Source: Platynereis dumerilii
Taxonomy: Eukaryota; Annelida; Polychaeta; Phyllodocida; Nereididae
DNA length: 64,000 bases
Assembly (NCBI GenBank): GCA_026936325.1
Contig: JAPTHN010000001.1
Coordinates: 95,743,859 to 95,807,858 of the forward strand
Direction: 5' to 3'
Every line of letters begins with the position of its first letter. Within the stretch, counting starts at the first letter, position 1. The notes under the pieces were generated by a model. The model saw nothing but the letters and a program-made list of their open reading frames with translations, searched no databases and had not been told where the DNA came from. The position numbers and the translations under genes are program-made. Below are positions 1-11,660 of the stretch, piece after piece.

Positions 1-2453
1 GGGACAAATTATATGTGAAATTAAAGAAAACACCTGCTAATACACCCCTTCATGAAACTCTTAAGATTAACTTATCTACTTACAACAAAATTCTGAAGGA
101 TAACATAAAGCAAGCTAAAATTCAGTATTACCACCAAAAATTTGACAAATGCAAAAAGGATATTAAGAAAACTTGGATGAACATAAAATAAATAATAAAT
201 AGAAGCAAAAACACAAAGGAAACGAAAAACAGCTTTCTTATAGAGGGTCGAACTACCTCAAACCCTCAAGAAATAGCTAACCATTTCAATGCCTATTTCA
301 ATGAAATTGGGCCATCACTTGCATCTAAAATAGTTCCAAATACTGATCTGAACTTTAAAGATTTCTTGAATGATTCAAATGCTGCCCAAGATTTCTCTTT
401 CCGGCCAACCAATGAAAAATCAATTCTTCGAATTATAAGTGATTTACCATCAAAAACAAGCATGGGTTTGGATGGTATTTCTGTTAAATTTCTGAAAGAA
501 ATTAAGGAAATTATTACTAAACCCTTAACAACCATAATAAACCAAGCTCTGAAGGAGGGCAAATTTCCTAAAAAGTTGAAAATTGCAAAAATTGTCCCTG
601 TATATAAAAAAGACAATGAAAAACTTATTGAAAATTACCGACCTATATCTGTTCTGCCTGCCCTTTCAAAAGTATTTGAGAAAGTTATGTCCAATCAAAT
701 TCATGATTACCTATTGTCCCAAAAGATACTATATATTAGCCAGTATAGATTCAGGAATGGTCATAATACTGAATTAGCTGCATTAGAAAACATTGATAGA
801 ATAATAGACTGTATGGAAAATAATATAATTCCACTCAACATATTCTTGGATCTATCAAAGGCATTCGATACACTCGATCACAATTTACTATTGTACAAAC
901 TGTCACACTATGGAATCAAAGGAAAAGCTCTAGATCTGTGTAAATCATACCTTACAGACCGCAAACAGTATGTTGAATATGATGGTGCTTATTCAGATCA
1001 ACTTACTATACATACAGGGGTACCACAAGGCTCAATTTTAGGTCCTCTTTTCTTTCTTATCTATTTAAATGACTTTGATAGATCCACGAATATGTTTAAA
1101 TTTATAACCTATGCTGATGATACAACTCTGATAGCCTCTTTATCTACCCCATCCCAAAGCACATTGCATGCTCATGAACAACTTCTTAATAATGAACTTG
1201 GAAAGGTAAACAATTGGCTGAAAACAAACAAACTTTCCCTCAATGTCCTGAAAACAAAATTTATGATATTTCATACAATAAACAAAGAAGTCCCCCGTGT
1301 AGCACTGCATATTGATGGTGACCAGATAGAACGAGTGGAAACATTTGACTTCCTAGGGATAACCATTGATAGCAATATAAGCTGGAAACCGCATGTTGAA
1401 AAAGTTGAGAAGAAACTTCTCAAGGTGCTTGCTATACTAAGCAGGTTAAAGCACTATATACCATGTAAAACTCTGCAAATTTTGTACAATTCTTTAATTT
1501 CGCCACATCTCCTATATGGTATTTTACTATGGGGTCAGCGAGTCAGCAATGTGACAAAAATTCAGAAAAAGGCGATTAGACTAATCACCAAGAGCAGATA
1601 TAATGCTCACACGGACCCATTATATTACAAACTTAAAATACTAAAAGTTGCAGATATTCTCACCCTACAGGAATGGAAGTTCTATTTCAAATTTGTGCAT
1701 AGGAAACTCCCACTCTATTTCCTGCAAAGCACCATGTTGCGACATTCTGACCTGCATCAATACCAAACCCGACAAAATGACCAATTCATAGTACCGAAGT
1801 TAAGATACCAACATTCCTTAAGCTCTGTCAAAAATAGATTACCAGGTTTAATTAACAAAGCTCCCACCTCAACTTTAGAGAAAATACATACTCATAGCTT
1901 GTATGGACTATCCTTCTATCTTAAAAGGGTATTCATCAGTGCTTATAACACTACTTGTGAGATACAAAATTGTTACATCTGCCAATTGTAAAATTTTTTT
2001 TTATATTTTTTTATTTATTTTGTTTTGCTAGTTGATTATGTAGCTGGGTTATATTCAGTATAATTTTTATCAATATATTATGGTGCACTAGCGAGTTGAC
2101 CAGCACAGATATTCCATCAAGTCAATCCCTTATTTTTTTAATTACTTACTATTTCCAAATTACGTTCCCATCTTTCTTTCTATTCTTTTCTTAATACAAC
2201 CTATTTCAATTTTTATACTAATACTAAATTTGATTCTTGATCCATGCTCCCTACATTCACATATAGCACTATGTCAAGGTTATATAAAAAACTAATTTTT
2301 TCCATATCTGGTGGCTTGCAATTAGCGGCATCTGCCTTCAGCAAGTCTCCACTGTCACAATGTTATATTGCCAATCTAAAGAAATTATTCATTATCATAT
2401 TGTATGTATACCATTGTTTCAAGAATAAATGATATCTGTCTGTCTGTCTGTCT
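1..2453 (+). mobile_element. LINE A, 5'-cut by window edge (CR1/jockey-group non-LTR retrotransposon)
   Basis: Non-LTR retrotransposon whose 5' part lies outside the window. The frame that encodes reverse transcriptase is open from base 3 except for one TAA at 189-191, then runs to the stop at 1989-1991. About 440 bp of AT-rich 3' UTR follows, with AATAAA at 2424-2429 and a terminal (TCTG)n tail at 2435-2453. A short microsatellite-like 3' tail instead of poly(A) is usual in the CR1/L2/jockey group. The single stop and otherwise long open frame point to a fairly young but inactive copy. I place it in the CR1/jockey group by RT style only; the exact clade is not resolved. Confidence 0.9.
366..1991 (+). 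CDS. LINE A reverse transcriptase region (541 codons from first ATG)
   Basis: Reverse transcriptase of the LINE, which copies element RNA onto nicked target DNA. Visible RT blocks in order are: finger region ending NYRPISVLPALSKVFEKV (residues about 90-107), block A LDLSKAFDTLDH (161-172), block B GVPQGSILGP (218-227), the catalytic YADD (249-252), and the LG block (330-331) opening the thumb. After the thumb comes a C-terminal region typical of CR1/jockey proteins. The ATG at 366 is only the first methionine after the stop at 189-191. The same frame upstream (from base 3) reads as the normal linker between endonuclease and RT, so the native protein began outside the window. No apurinic endonuclease domain is left in view. 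Confidence 0.92.
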   Translation: MNDSNAAQDFSFRPTNEKSILRIISDLPSKTSMGLDGISVKFLKEIKEIITKPLTTIINQALKEGKFPKKLKIAKIVPVYKKDNEKLIENYRPISVLPALSKVFEKVMSNQIHDYLLSQKILYISQYRFRNGHNTELAALENIDRIIDCMENNIIPLNIFLDLSKAFDTLDHNLLLYKLSHYGIKGKALDLCKSYLTDRKQYVEYDGAYSDQLTIHTGVPQGSILGPLFFLIYLNDFDRSTNMFKFITYADDTTLIASLSTPSQSTLHAHEQLLNNELGKVNNWLKTNKLSLNVLKTKFMIFHTINKEVPRVALHIDGDQIERVETFDFLGITIDSNISWKPHVEKVEKKLLKVLAILSRLKHYIPCKTLQILYNSLISPHLLYGILLWGQRVSNVTKIQKKAIRLITKSRYNAHTDPLYYKLKILKVADILTLQEWKFYFKFVHRKLPLYFLQSTMLRHSDLHQYQTRQNDQFIVPKLRYQHSLSSVKNRLPGLINKAPTSTLEKIHTHSLYGLSFYLKRVFISAYNTTCEIQNCYICQL

Positions 2454-3565
2454 ATATATGCAAGTGTCCCATATCACCCCAAACGGCTGAGTGAAATAGT
2501 ACAGTGATTCCCAGTAGTAAGATCATTGAACATTTAAGATAATCTTTTGAAGCTGCCTGGTACGAAAAGTACCATATATTAGTTTAGACATACATGTATC
2601 AGTTGATGTATGCCCATGTTATGAGAGGAAAGAGCCAGATGAGGTCCCTGTTTAGCCCATAAATTATTGTAGTTCTGAATTTCAGCCAGCGATGGGTGGC
2701 ACAACATCCCAAACGGAACGGTCTCCGTGAAGGGCCTACTCAATCTATCCTATCTTTGTATATGGATCGAGACAGCCTGACTGGTGTTGCCATTACACTT
2801 TGTCTTTTTTGCAATTATGGCTTGCTTTATAGCTCAGGGGGCAACCTTCCACCTCATAGCTTCTGATATAAAGAGGGCTGCAAAAAGCTCTGGATTAGGA
2901 TGCTTGCTTGGATACTATCACAAACATTACTGGTGTTCCAATATAGATGTGACCTGAGATATATTTTTGTATTTTTATGTGTATAGGTGAAACCACAATG
3001 ATCAAAACTAATCAGAAGGATGTCCATAGTAACAATGCTAAGTTGAATTATTTATTACATTGAATCTATCAACAATTTCACTGTGTGTTCCATATGTATG
3101 TTTTTCTTCACAAAAAAATTAGCAATTGATCACCATATCAAGCATGTGTGGCAATTTCCAGAGCTATGCGAGCAATATAAACCAGGTTTTATCTATTTGG
3201 AGTACTCAAAAGGAGCTCTCAAAAGTATGATGCACACAATGTAAATTTCACTTAGTTAGGTTGACAATCCCCACTTTAATCACACTAAAAGCTCCTGGGA
3301 GTGGCATTTTGACAGAATTGGACAAGATAGATATATCCATCTTTGGTCTTGTCTCTAGCTTCAGCAATAATGGTCTCTCTCTCTTAGCTACAGCTTCGGG
3401 TATGTTGTGTAAATCTGACATACAGGTTCAGTTTTTAAAATCATGCCTGTACTTCTCACCGAGTTGCAAAGGCTAACAGCTCATTCAAACTTCCAAGCAT
3501 GTACTTGAGTGACAATACATAAGCCCCCCCTCTCCTCAACCCAGTTCCATACAAATAGCACAGCC

Positions 3566-3596
<31 letters not shown>

Positions 3597-3880
3597 CTAC
3601 TACTCATTGGAATTTGCGGACAGAAAGCCCGAACTGGAGGCCCTCATATAGTGTAGTTGCGCATGTGTGCATATCAATACAAAATTTGATATCCAAACCC
3701 TTGCGAATGATATCTGTTTAGAAAGAATAAAGTACTGAAGATATTGTTGAACTTAATGACAAAACTAACAGGCAGCCAAACAAATCATGTCTTTTGAAAT
3801 AAAATTGCAATGTTATACCATTTACATATAGTATATACAAGCAATGTCAGCATGAATAAATTTAATAACTCAGTAGGTAC
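2454..3880. other. no firm gene; copy 1 of conserved block d
   Basis: No convincing gene. The stretch 3430-3580 matches 7830-7960 (shared GTACTTG and CTTCCAAGCATG words, then a CATACAAATAGC word), so it belongs to the duplicated unit described for 3.9 and 8.3 kb. A (TA)n/T tract sits at 3569-3595. On the minus strand, 3383-3285 is open for 33 codons and ends with DGYIYLVQFCQNATPRSF and a stop. Block d ends in a possible 5' splice site (ACTCG/GTGAG, near 3463). Both are weak exon hints with no homologue I recognise. Confidence 0.3.
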
Positions 3881-3896
3881 TAAATCTGATCAGGTG

Positions 3897-4100
3897 AGCA
3901 GCGAAGACAGTGCTCAGCAGCTTATAGTCTCTAATCAGAGGAAAGAGTGTAAAACATAAAACACTTTGTATGTAATATGCAGAGCAGGAAGATCAAACTC
4001 CTTGGTCTATTTTGGCTTTGGATGCTTATCAGTTGAGCTGCAACGACGTCCGAAGCTGTCTCTGAAAGACTTGCCAGCTAACAAGGTATTTTATCTCAAG
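3897..4100 (-). pseudogene. duplicated unit copy 1, block b: candidate C-terminal exon
   Basis: Read on the minus strand, 4075-4007 encodes GKSFRDSFGRRCSSTDK then HPKPK and a TAG stop. The second copy at 8459-8392 encodes KSFRDSFRRRRSSTDR then NPKPK and stops at the same codon. Differences between the two copies are mostly single bases and keep the frame. Here the expected 3' splice AG is lost (GCTG where copy 2 has GCAG), so this copy is probably dead. Flanking DNA back to 3897 also matches copy 2. I do not recognise the protein; the basic, serine-rich tail is all that can be said. Confidence 0.35.
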
Positions 4101-4494
4101 TGTTCTTTATCTAGATCTCTTTTTGGAAACACTTTTGCTACAGCTTGGTGGTCAACACCAGAGCCATTTGCTTTGCTTCCTCCTGCAACTTACTGATTTA
4201 CATACTCTAGATTGCCTAATGCTCTAAGACTAAGTGATGAGCAATTGATGCAAAATCTTTTTGCAAAACCTTTTTGCAAATCATCAGGTCTATGAGAGTC
4301 AAATTGGTCATACATTACAAACTGAATAGAGCATTTAAGTGCATTAAATCAAAAGTAAGGTAATAGTGCAGTAAGCAAAAATTGCGACTGTTGCCTTAAC
4401 CTTCCAACACTCCAACAGCGTTACCAGTACCTGATTGAATATTTCGAGAGTACAAAAAAACCTAGCTGGACAAGTCATTGTCCGAAATAGTTTT

Positions 4495-4644
4495 TCAGAA
4501 GTCTAGAAGAACCATCAACTGTCTGGCTTATAACAGCTGCTCTCTCCATTTGTCTGTTTGACTGTTGGTTGGTATTGTATGGTTACTATCCTTGTCGGAT
4601 GCTCCTGTCTGGGTGATTGAACACACTCCTCCCATGTTCAATGT
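4495..4644 (-). pseudogene. duplicated unit copy 1, block c: candidate first coding exon, MGGVC start
   Basis: On the minus strand a strong 3' splice site (pyrimidine tract, then CTTGCAG, 4651-4645) is followed by nine bases and an ATG at 4635. The frame reads MGGVCSITQTGASDKDSNH, then TIPTNSQTDKWREQLL, a TAA at 4530-4528, then ARQLMVLLDF and TGA (4497-4495). Copy 2 has TCA where this TAA lies, so the stop is a single-base change in a longer ancestral frame. A Met-Gly start with Cys at 5 and Ser at 6 fits the N-myristoylation/palmitoylation pattern of Src-type proteins, but that is inference. The family is unrecognised. Parallel copies are at 8.9, 19.6, 34.3-35.0 and 50.6 kb. Confidence 0.4.
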
Positions 4645-4729
4645 CTGCAAGAAAAACGAGAAAATTATTAGGAACTTATCTATGGAGTACTAAGAAGGCC
4701 TCAGTGGCTTTTCAGCATACTGTTAACTC

Positions 4730-5640
4730 TCTGTTAAACATTAACCTTTTTCTGTATTTTGTACTGAGCATGTGCACACCAGCAACTTAATTTTCATTGG
4801 TAAATTTTAGTAGAATATTTTTACAGTTTTTCGTTTCTTATATTTTAGACATGTATTTCATTTATAAAGTTTGCATATTTTACAGGAAAGTATTAGTTAG
4901 ACACCGATTTGGAGGGTTCTAACTGACACAAATGCATGTTAGGACCCGACAAAGAGGTGTCTAACTGACTTAGACATCATACGCTTCTTCTAATATATAC
5001 ATTTAACTTATAATTTTTGCAAAATAAACAATAATCTGATTGTTTGTTTGCCGTTGTAAACAGAGTTATACTCCACTAAGACACTTTTCTATTGTCTTTT
5101 GCCGTGGTATAACCAACAGATTTGTTAGTTATACCACTGTTGGGGCTTAAGGTATTAAGCCTGATGTACTACTTTTTCTGCAAACAATCCACTTAAAGAT
5201 GGCAACAAAGCAACAAACTTCAGATATTAATCCTTGTCAAACAATAATTTAAGGATTTACACCAGTAAACTAGTCTTATACCACTGTTTGCTTTTTCTGG
5301 CCAATCAGAAGGCAGGATTTCGCTCTGATATAATGCATATCACAGCTCATACACCTGACCATGATATTGCATGCTTGGCTGACTACAAGTTGACAAAATT
5401 GAAGGAAACACTGAAACAAAACTGACCAACAAAGGATTAAAACTGAACAACACAGACAGTAAACAAGGAGGAAGATTGCATCAAGTGTAACTGGTCTCAA
5501 TAAAAAGGCTATATTCACTCTTTTTTATAAATACCATTATCTGAAATAATGATCAAATTTAAGGTCACTTGATAAAATAGTACATTTGGGATACATGTAA
5601 GCTGCAAAAAAAAGAGCGGAGCAGCAGACCAATAATTTTG
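4730..5640. other. no gene; small hairpin at 4895-4966
   Basis: AT-rich DNA without a supported gene. An inverted repeat at 4895-4966 (AGTTAGACACC against GGTGTCTAACT) can fold into a hairpin. From 5060 to 5300 the words TTATACCAC and GTTATACC recur on both strands, like the arms of the hairpin at 7468-7585, and probably mark an older foldback insertion. Confidence 0.5.
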
Positions 5641-5655
5641 GCCCCATTTGGCAAA

Positions 5656-5734
5656 TTCTTCTTAATTCGGGGCTGCCGCCCCCGAACCCCTGCTTCTTCT
5701 TATTTCGGGGGCTGCCGCCCCCGAACCACTGCTC
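5656..5734. repeat. two tandem GC-rich hairpins
   Basis: Two adjacent copies of a roughly 45-bp unit, each containing an inverted repeat of the type TTCGGGGGC-TGCC-GCCCCCGAA followed by a TGCTTCTTCTTA-like spacer. The GC content is far above the surroundings. This is a foldback or hairpin repeat with no coding content. Confidence 0.7.
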
Positions 5735-5841
5735 TTTGCTTTCTGTTATTTTTCAAATGTCTTTCATAATTTAAAAATAACATTTGCTAAGCGACCGTAA
5801 TAATCAACCTCCCCAATGTGACCTTGGCTGAAATGGCTGCA

Positions 5842-5923
<82 letters not shown>

Positions 5924-5943
5924 GTCTATCCATATCTATCTAT
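5842..5943 (+). repeat. (CTAT)n microsatellite
   Basis: About 100 bp of nearly uninterrupted CTAT tetranucleotides, decaying into imperfect copies up to about 6015. Confidence 0.97.
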
Positions 5944-6207
5944 AAAATCAATCAATGAAATTAATGTATTGTGTTATTTCCATCTATCTATCGATCTTTC
6001 TATCTATCTTTCTATCTACAAAATTAATGTATTGTATTATTTCCTGAGAACAAAGAATTCTGACCTGTTGCCTTCAGGGCTGCCAACCTTCAAATGAACT
6101 GAGGAACATGAATGTGCAACAAATACAATGAAATGTTGTCAAACAAGAAGGATTGAAGGCAAACAAAGGGATTTAAATTAATTTGTTTTGTACTTAGTGG
6201 TATAAGT

Positions 6208-6300
6208 TAGATAACACCCTTGTTTGTAACAATATGCAATAATCCTCGGGCTAAAGCCCTCGGATATATTGCATATTGTCACAAACGAGGGCGTTATCTA
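6208..6300. repeat. 93-bp hairpin with CGGGCTAAAGCCCTC apex
   Basis: Inverted repeat with arms of about 40 bp: TAGATAACACCC on the left against GGGCGTTATCTA on the right, pairing inward through a TATGCAATA / TATTGCATA stretch. The apex is CCTCGGGCTAAAGCCCTCGG. The same apex tops two other hairpins in the window (7468-7585 and 46798-46893) whose arms differ. Confidence 0.85.
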
Positions 6301-6510
6301 TTACTTATTATTGAAGTTTCATAAAAAAGTTCGAGTGAATAAATAATATACTGATTACTGAATGACACATAATGGCATTTCATTTTTTTGAAAAAAAGAA
6401 AGATATTCAAAAATAATAATTATGAAGATTATATTCCCTTTTAAAATAAATAGAACAGATAGATGGATGGCAAGGAATATTCTATAGACCTAGAATCTTC
6501 AATCAGATAA

Positions 6511-6546
6511 AACAAGACAGAGAGATAGAGAGATAGAGAGATAGAG

Positions 6547-6621
<75 letters not shown>

Positions 6622-6864
6622 CAGATAGATGTAGATAGACAGACGGACATACAGATAGATAGACAGATATATAGACAGATATATAGACAGATATATAGAC
6701 AGATATATATAGACAGATGGATAGATAGATAGAGTAGATAGATAGATAGATAGACAGACAGATAGATAGACAGATAGATAGACAGACAGCTAGACAGATA
6801 GATAGACAGATAGACAGACAGATAGATAGACAGATAGACAGGCAGATAGACAGGCAGATAGATA
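6511..6864 (+). repeat. GATA microsatellite, compound
   Basis: About 350 bp of GATA/GACA repeats. There is a pure (GATA)n core at about 6546-6620, then mixed AGACAGAT units. The open frame of tyrosine/leucine/serine repeats on the minus strand across this tract is only the translation of the microsatellite. Confidence 0.97.
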
Positions 6865-7467
6865 GATATACAGCTTGCAGGGTCGCATGAACTGATGAAT
6901 GGTTGCGGTTTTATGTCCTGTTCTTATGCACTTGATTGGCTAATTACCAGTTAGGACAGGAGGAGAACACGACAATGAGGTGAAATATGATTGAAACTAA
7001 ACCTGGCAGGGCAGATACATGTACACAGATGAATAGATTGATAGATAGATAAATGACGACGCACATTGGCAGTCAGCAATACAAGAGAAATTAAAGTTAC
7101 ATTGCAGCTAGGATTGGAAGAAGTGAAAAGATAAAATCAAAAAATACTCACAGACACGACATAATTGTACATCCATCCATCTATTCTGACATTCAGTACT
7201 TAAATGACTTTAATCCTTTTGTGCTAAAATTTATAATCCTATCAGCAAGTCAACTGAAGCAAACTAAAATTGATCCGACAACAAAACAAAACAAAACAAT
7301 TGTACTGTGAAAGCTAGGAAGCATTATCAGAGGTTAATTTAAATATATTCATGAGCGCACAACAAAAAGTCCCTTTTAAAATTTCTCATAACTTCATTAT
7401 TTAAAAATATTGTTGCCCTATCTCAAATGGATCATTTTCAGGAGACACTATATGGAGTAGAAGTCGC

Positions 7468-7585
7468 TTATACAACTCGTTTTTCGGTGTATAACTAACA
7501 TTTCAGGGGTTATTTACCTCGGGCTAAAGCCCTCGGTAAATAACCACCTGAATTGTTAGTTATACACCTCAAACTCGTTGTATAA
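7468..7585. repeat. 118-bp hairpin with CGGGCTAAAGCCCTC apex
   Basis: Long inverted repeat. TTATACAACTCG on the left pairs with the mirror sequence ending at 7585, then inner arms with GTGTATAACTAAC and GGTTATTTACC pair around the apex CCTCGGGCTAAAGCCCTCGG (7517-7536). The arm sequence differs from the 6208-6300 hairpin although the apex is identical. Confidence 0.85.
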
Positions 7586-7799
7586 CCTATACTTAATCCC
7601 TAGCCGGTCGCTAACATGCAAAATTGTCAGTTAGATACCAGCTTTTTCAATGGTATAAGTATCTTGGTGATGTCTAATAGATATTAGATTTTATCCATGT
7701 GAATGTTTAGCTTGTTAAATGATATTATTTTTCCTGATGTTTGTTTTAAGAAGTGCTTCATCTGATTAAGATGGAAAATGGTTGTTAAGAAGATATGCA

Positions 7800-8470
7800 A
7801 AGTCGTTCATTCTAATCATGCATGTGCTTCCCACTGAGTTGCATACAGTGTATGCTAAGTTGTTCTGAAGAAGAGCTCATCCAAACTTCCAAGCATGTAC
7901 TTGTATTGAATGGCAATACATCATACACCCAGCTTCATACAAATAGCCCAGCCATTTAAAAATGATTTAAAAAAGACTCAGCATCTTTTTCTTATCTCGA
8001 TTTGTGGACAGAAAACCCAAAATGAAGGTACGCATAGTTATGCAATATGCATGTGTGCATACTTAAGAATATAAGATTTAATATCCAGTGCCCTTGTGGA
8101 TGATATCCTCCTAAATATAAGAAAGTACAGAAGATATTGGTAAACTCAATGACAGAACTAGCAGGTAGCCCAATAAATCATATCTTTCAAAATATTTGCA
8201 ATGTTATACCATTTACATGTAGTAAAAGCAATGTCAGGCATGAATAAATACATACCTCAATCTGTAACTAAATCTGATCAGGTGATCAGCGAAGACAGTG
8301 CTCAACAGTTTATGGTTTCTAATCAGAGGAAAGGGTGTGTAACATGAAACACTTTGTGTGTAATATGCAGAGCAAGGTCAAACTCCTGGATCTATTTTGG
8401 CTTTGGATTCCTATCAGTGGAGCTGCGACGACGTCTGAAGCTGTCTCTGAAAGACTTGCCTGCAAACAAG
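7800..8470 (-). pseudogene. duplicated unit copy 2, blocks d and b (exon-like 8459-8392)
   Basis: Second copy of the unit at 3.4-4.1 kb. In block b the minus strand has a canonical 3' splice site TACCTTGTTTGCAG at 8467-8460, then an open frame KSFRDSFRRRRSSTDR plus NPKPK ending in TAG (8394-8392). The frame is entered in phase 1. That matches an exon A end at the conserved GGATA/GT word of block c, but this donor is not proven. This is the best-preserved copy of exon B in the window, but its block c partner has lost its start, so the copy is probably a pseudogene. Confidence 0.4.
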
Positions 8471-8861
8471 GTATTTAATCTCAAGTGTTCTTTATCTAGA
8501 TCTTTTTCAGGAAACCACTTCTGCTACAGCTCTTTAGTCAACACTATAGAGCCAATTGGTTTTTCCATCCAAAGGCTTATTTACGTACTCCAGTTTGCTT
8601 AATGCTCCGAGATGAAGTAATAACTGATTGATGCAATGTCTTTTTGCAAATTACCAGGTCTAAGATGGTCAAATTGGTTGTATGTTACAGACTGAATGGA
8701 GCATATTTGTATATATATATATGTAAGGTAATGGCGCAGTAAACAAGATCAAAAATTGTGACGGTTGCATTAACCTTCTAACAGAGTTACCAGCAGCTGA
8801 TTGAATATTTCATGAGAGCCAAAAAAACCCAGCAAGACAAGTCATTGTCCGAAACAGTCTT

Positions 8862-8999
8862 TCAGAAGTCCAGAAGAACCATTAACTGTCTGGCTGATAA
8901 CAGCTGCTCCCTGCATATGTCTGTCTGGCTGTTTGTTGGTGTAGTATGGGTAGGCTACCATCCTTGTCGGATTCTCCTGTCTGGTTGAATGAAGAACAC
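8862..8999 (-). pseudogene. duplicated unit copy 2, block c remnant
   Basis: Minus-strand match to the candidate exon at 4495-4644. The pyrimidine tract, splice AG, ATG and the first codons are deleted, and an internal length change of 5 bp breaks the frame. The 3' part is intact and reads EQLLSARQLMVLLDF then TGA (8864-8862). This shows that the copy 1 TAA is derived and that this frame was once open further. Confidence 0.4.
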
Positions 9000-9069
9000 T
9001 CTTGAAACGAGAAAATTATCAGGAGCTTATTTAAAAGTACAAAGAAGCTCTCAGTGGCTTTTCAGCATA

Positions 9070-10380
9070 TATAAACTGTTAACCCTCTCTTTCTTTGTGC
9101 TACACTTTCATTTGTTCAGTTCCATTGTCAACTTTTAAAAACATCTTCCTAAAATTAAATCCAGTATATCATTTACTTTCAAACAGAACCAAATTAATTG
9201 AAATTTCTTAAGAGCAATTTTAATCTTTTTTGGAGACGATAAGAAGGTTTTACCGCAAAAATTGCACTTTGGGAGTTATGACGGCTGATGATGTGTCATC
9301 GTAGAAACAATAGATGCGGTTTGATTAGTCATGTCCTGGAGGAGGCCTTGTATTGATTTGTATAAATAGTTTTTTGCCTTAACACCTGTCAGCAATAGCA
9401 TGACACAATGCTTGATATAGAGGCCTACTCTAAGGACGGTATACTTGGGATTATATCCTCTGTTTCTTTCCTTTTACCCTTCATTATTTCAGGAAGCAAT
9501 TGCTCTTTTTCTTTATGCAACTTATTATGTATATGAACTTCAACAAAAATAAGTTCCCCTTTAAATCAACTTAAATATCTCAAATATTCCTTATCTGATT
9601 TTAATGACAGTTCGCTGATTTATATGCCTACATATGGTATTTCCACCCTAAATGTGTGAATTTGTAGTGCATCATTCCTGGCAGAGCCAGCAGCTTTCGA
9701 GGGAGTCTACTATATACCATTGTTTTCAAAAATAATATGGCTATTCCAATGGATATGACAAATTTCAACACAATAGCCACCAGCTGGACATACTTCATAC
9801 TTAAATAAAGCAACAAAGCTTCAATTAGGCCTACACAGGCACAATATCAATATGTAGGCCTACAAACTGGTCAACATTCATAGAAATTGGAAAATATGTC
9901 TTTGAGATATTCAAATTTTCGTAAAGGGGGACATATTTTTGTTTAACTGTTTATGAAGAATTTTGAACTAAAACTCAATTTCCCTATTTGATTGATGGGT
10001 CAGTGAACCAGCAAGTCATATGTAGTAAGAAAAAGATCTCTCATGTCACATGAAGACATCAATGGTGTTCCATTTCTTTTAAAATCATCTTCTGGTTTGG
10101 TGCAAATGTAGGATATGGCATAGTAACTTACATTTTACACTTTACAAAAATAAGTCATTATAATTATTCTGACATTATTCCTATAATCCTCTTTTTAGGA
10201 AGTGATCAGCCGAATTGTCTCTGAAAACAAAGAAAAACCAGAAGAGAAACATAGTATAGCATCATTCTTTGTGTTGTTCCATCATGAGAGAAACACTAAT
10301 CTGACAAAAGCTGGGCATTTATGTTGTCATAGATAAGGCATTCATCTTTATAACTATCTTCCCCAGAGCCCTCCTATTCC
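9070..10380. other. no gene seen
   Basis: AT-rich DNA with short open frames only. I see no splice-supported exon, no repeat with clear ends, and no RNA gene. Confidence 0.5.
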
Positions 10381-10860
10381 TCTCTGAAAAAAGACTTGTT
10401 AGACGGCTTTCACAGGACAGATTGCTTTGGAAAATGGAATTACTCAGCCTACCTTATTGCATATGCATAGTAATTCTTTGCTGTGATTGACAAATGATTG
10501 CTGGAGCAGACACCAAATTCATTGGATCTTGATCACTGAAGACTGAATCAGCAAGAAGAAGTGACAGAAAAATCTGCCGGAATGTGGGAAATGGTGGGCT
10601 CAAATTATAGGTAGCCTAAAAATGTTATGGTCAGCTCAAGTCACCTTTAGTACCTTCTTCCAGGGAGTCAACACAACCTTTGTTAGCATGCAGATGACAC
10701 TTGCCAGATGCATTGGAACAATATGCGGAATGGGGACACATTCATTAGCAAATCTCATATTAAGCAGGCGGAACGTAGCACTTGCCAATGACAGAAACAC
10801 CCACATTAGAGATGTTGAATCACACTCTGGAGGACATCTGTTCATATATCATTCAAATGT
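10380..10860. repeat. duplicated unit, block e copy 1
   Basis: Matches 13425-13650 (GCTTTGGAAAATG, then GTGATTGACAGATGAT and CAGACACCAAATTCATTGG words) and, further in, the ACCAATGACAGAAACA word shared with 14890 and 29250. The 150-codon open frame on + over this block is not conserved between copies, so I do not treat it as a gene. Confidence 0.6.
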
Positions 10861-10939
10861 CGACCAGAGTTGGAACGTTGAGAACTTGAGATTTTCTATT
10901 CACCAGAATCCATATGTTACTTCTTCAGTAGGGCAGTTC

Positions 10940-11660
10940 ATTTTTAGATGGGAAAAAAATATTTTGTGGATTTCACATCACATACCCTGTTATTTGATGA
11001 GGATAGGTATAAAACTGATGCAGGTGAAATTTAAGGAAATCCAACAAGAGGAAGGGGTCTCCCAAAGGCCTTAAAGTTTCAATGCATGCCATGGCTGGAA
11101 AGCTCTCAAAAAGACCTACATTTTGCATACAAACATCAATGGTCTAGGACGATATCTTGACTCCCATTGGCTCTTCGGCCTGCACTTTTTAGAAACGAAA
11201 ATGTTGCAGACTGTCTAATCCTGTTAAAAAAAGGGGCTTTTGAATTTTTTTCACTGGTTAGTTGCAGTGATTCGAATTCTCTAAGTCCCAGAATGACCAA
11301 ATATAAAAACCTTTTTGATTTTTACCGCGGGAGTGCCTGGTTGTGAGTGATGAAGTTTTAATGTTAAAGTTAGTTGAAAACTCGTAAAATGTGAGATGGG
11401 GTCTGCTGCATTTCATATCATATCTTCGACAGAATTTATTGCAGGGCAACATCAGTGGTACCTCATGAAAGAAAATACTCTTAGCATTATCATGCTTTCA
11501 ATGATGTTGTCCTATATTTAATTAAAGCCTTTGGGAGACCCCTTCCTCTTGTGGGATTTTCATACAATTTAAACTGCATTGTTTTTGTGCCATTTCTCAC
11601 AAAATAGGAGGGTATGCGAATTGGAGGTATATTTCTATCCAAATATGACATATCCACGCA
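10940..11660. mobile_element. foldback element with a fragment of the 1.23-kb hAT-like element
   Basis: Inverted arms 10.94-11.09 and 11.515-11.66 kb share a CAAGAGGAAGGGGTCTCCC word on the left and GGGAGACCCCTTCCTCTTG on the right. Between them, about 11085-11515 matches both the left and right arms of the hAT-like element at 13654-14881 (TCAATGGTCTAGGACGATAT at about 11139, then the TTATTGCAGGGCAACAT word at about 11438). It looks like a deleted or rearranged relative. Confidence 0.6.

Noticed and set aside
6441-6650. Open minus frame of Ser/Ile/Tyr/Leu repeats
   Set aside because: It is the translation of the GATA microsatellite.
3966-8602. Two similar + frames at 3966-4196 and 8354-8602 as a small gene pair
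   Set aside because: The likeness comes from the duplicated block; splice signals and a shared stop lie on the minus strand, and the + frames diverge after about 50 codons.
10622-11074. 150-codon + frame
   Set aside because: Runs from duplicated block e into a transposon arm; not conserved in sister blocks at 13.5 and 23.5 kb.
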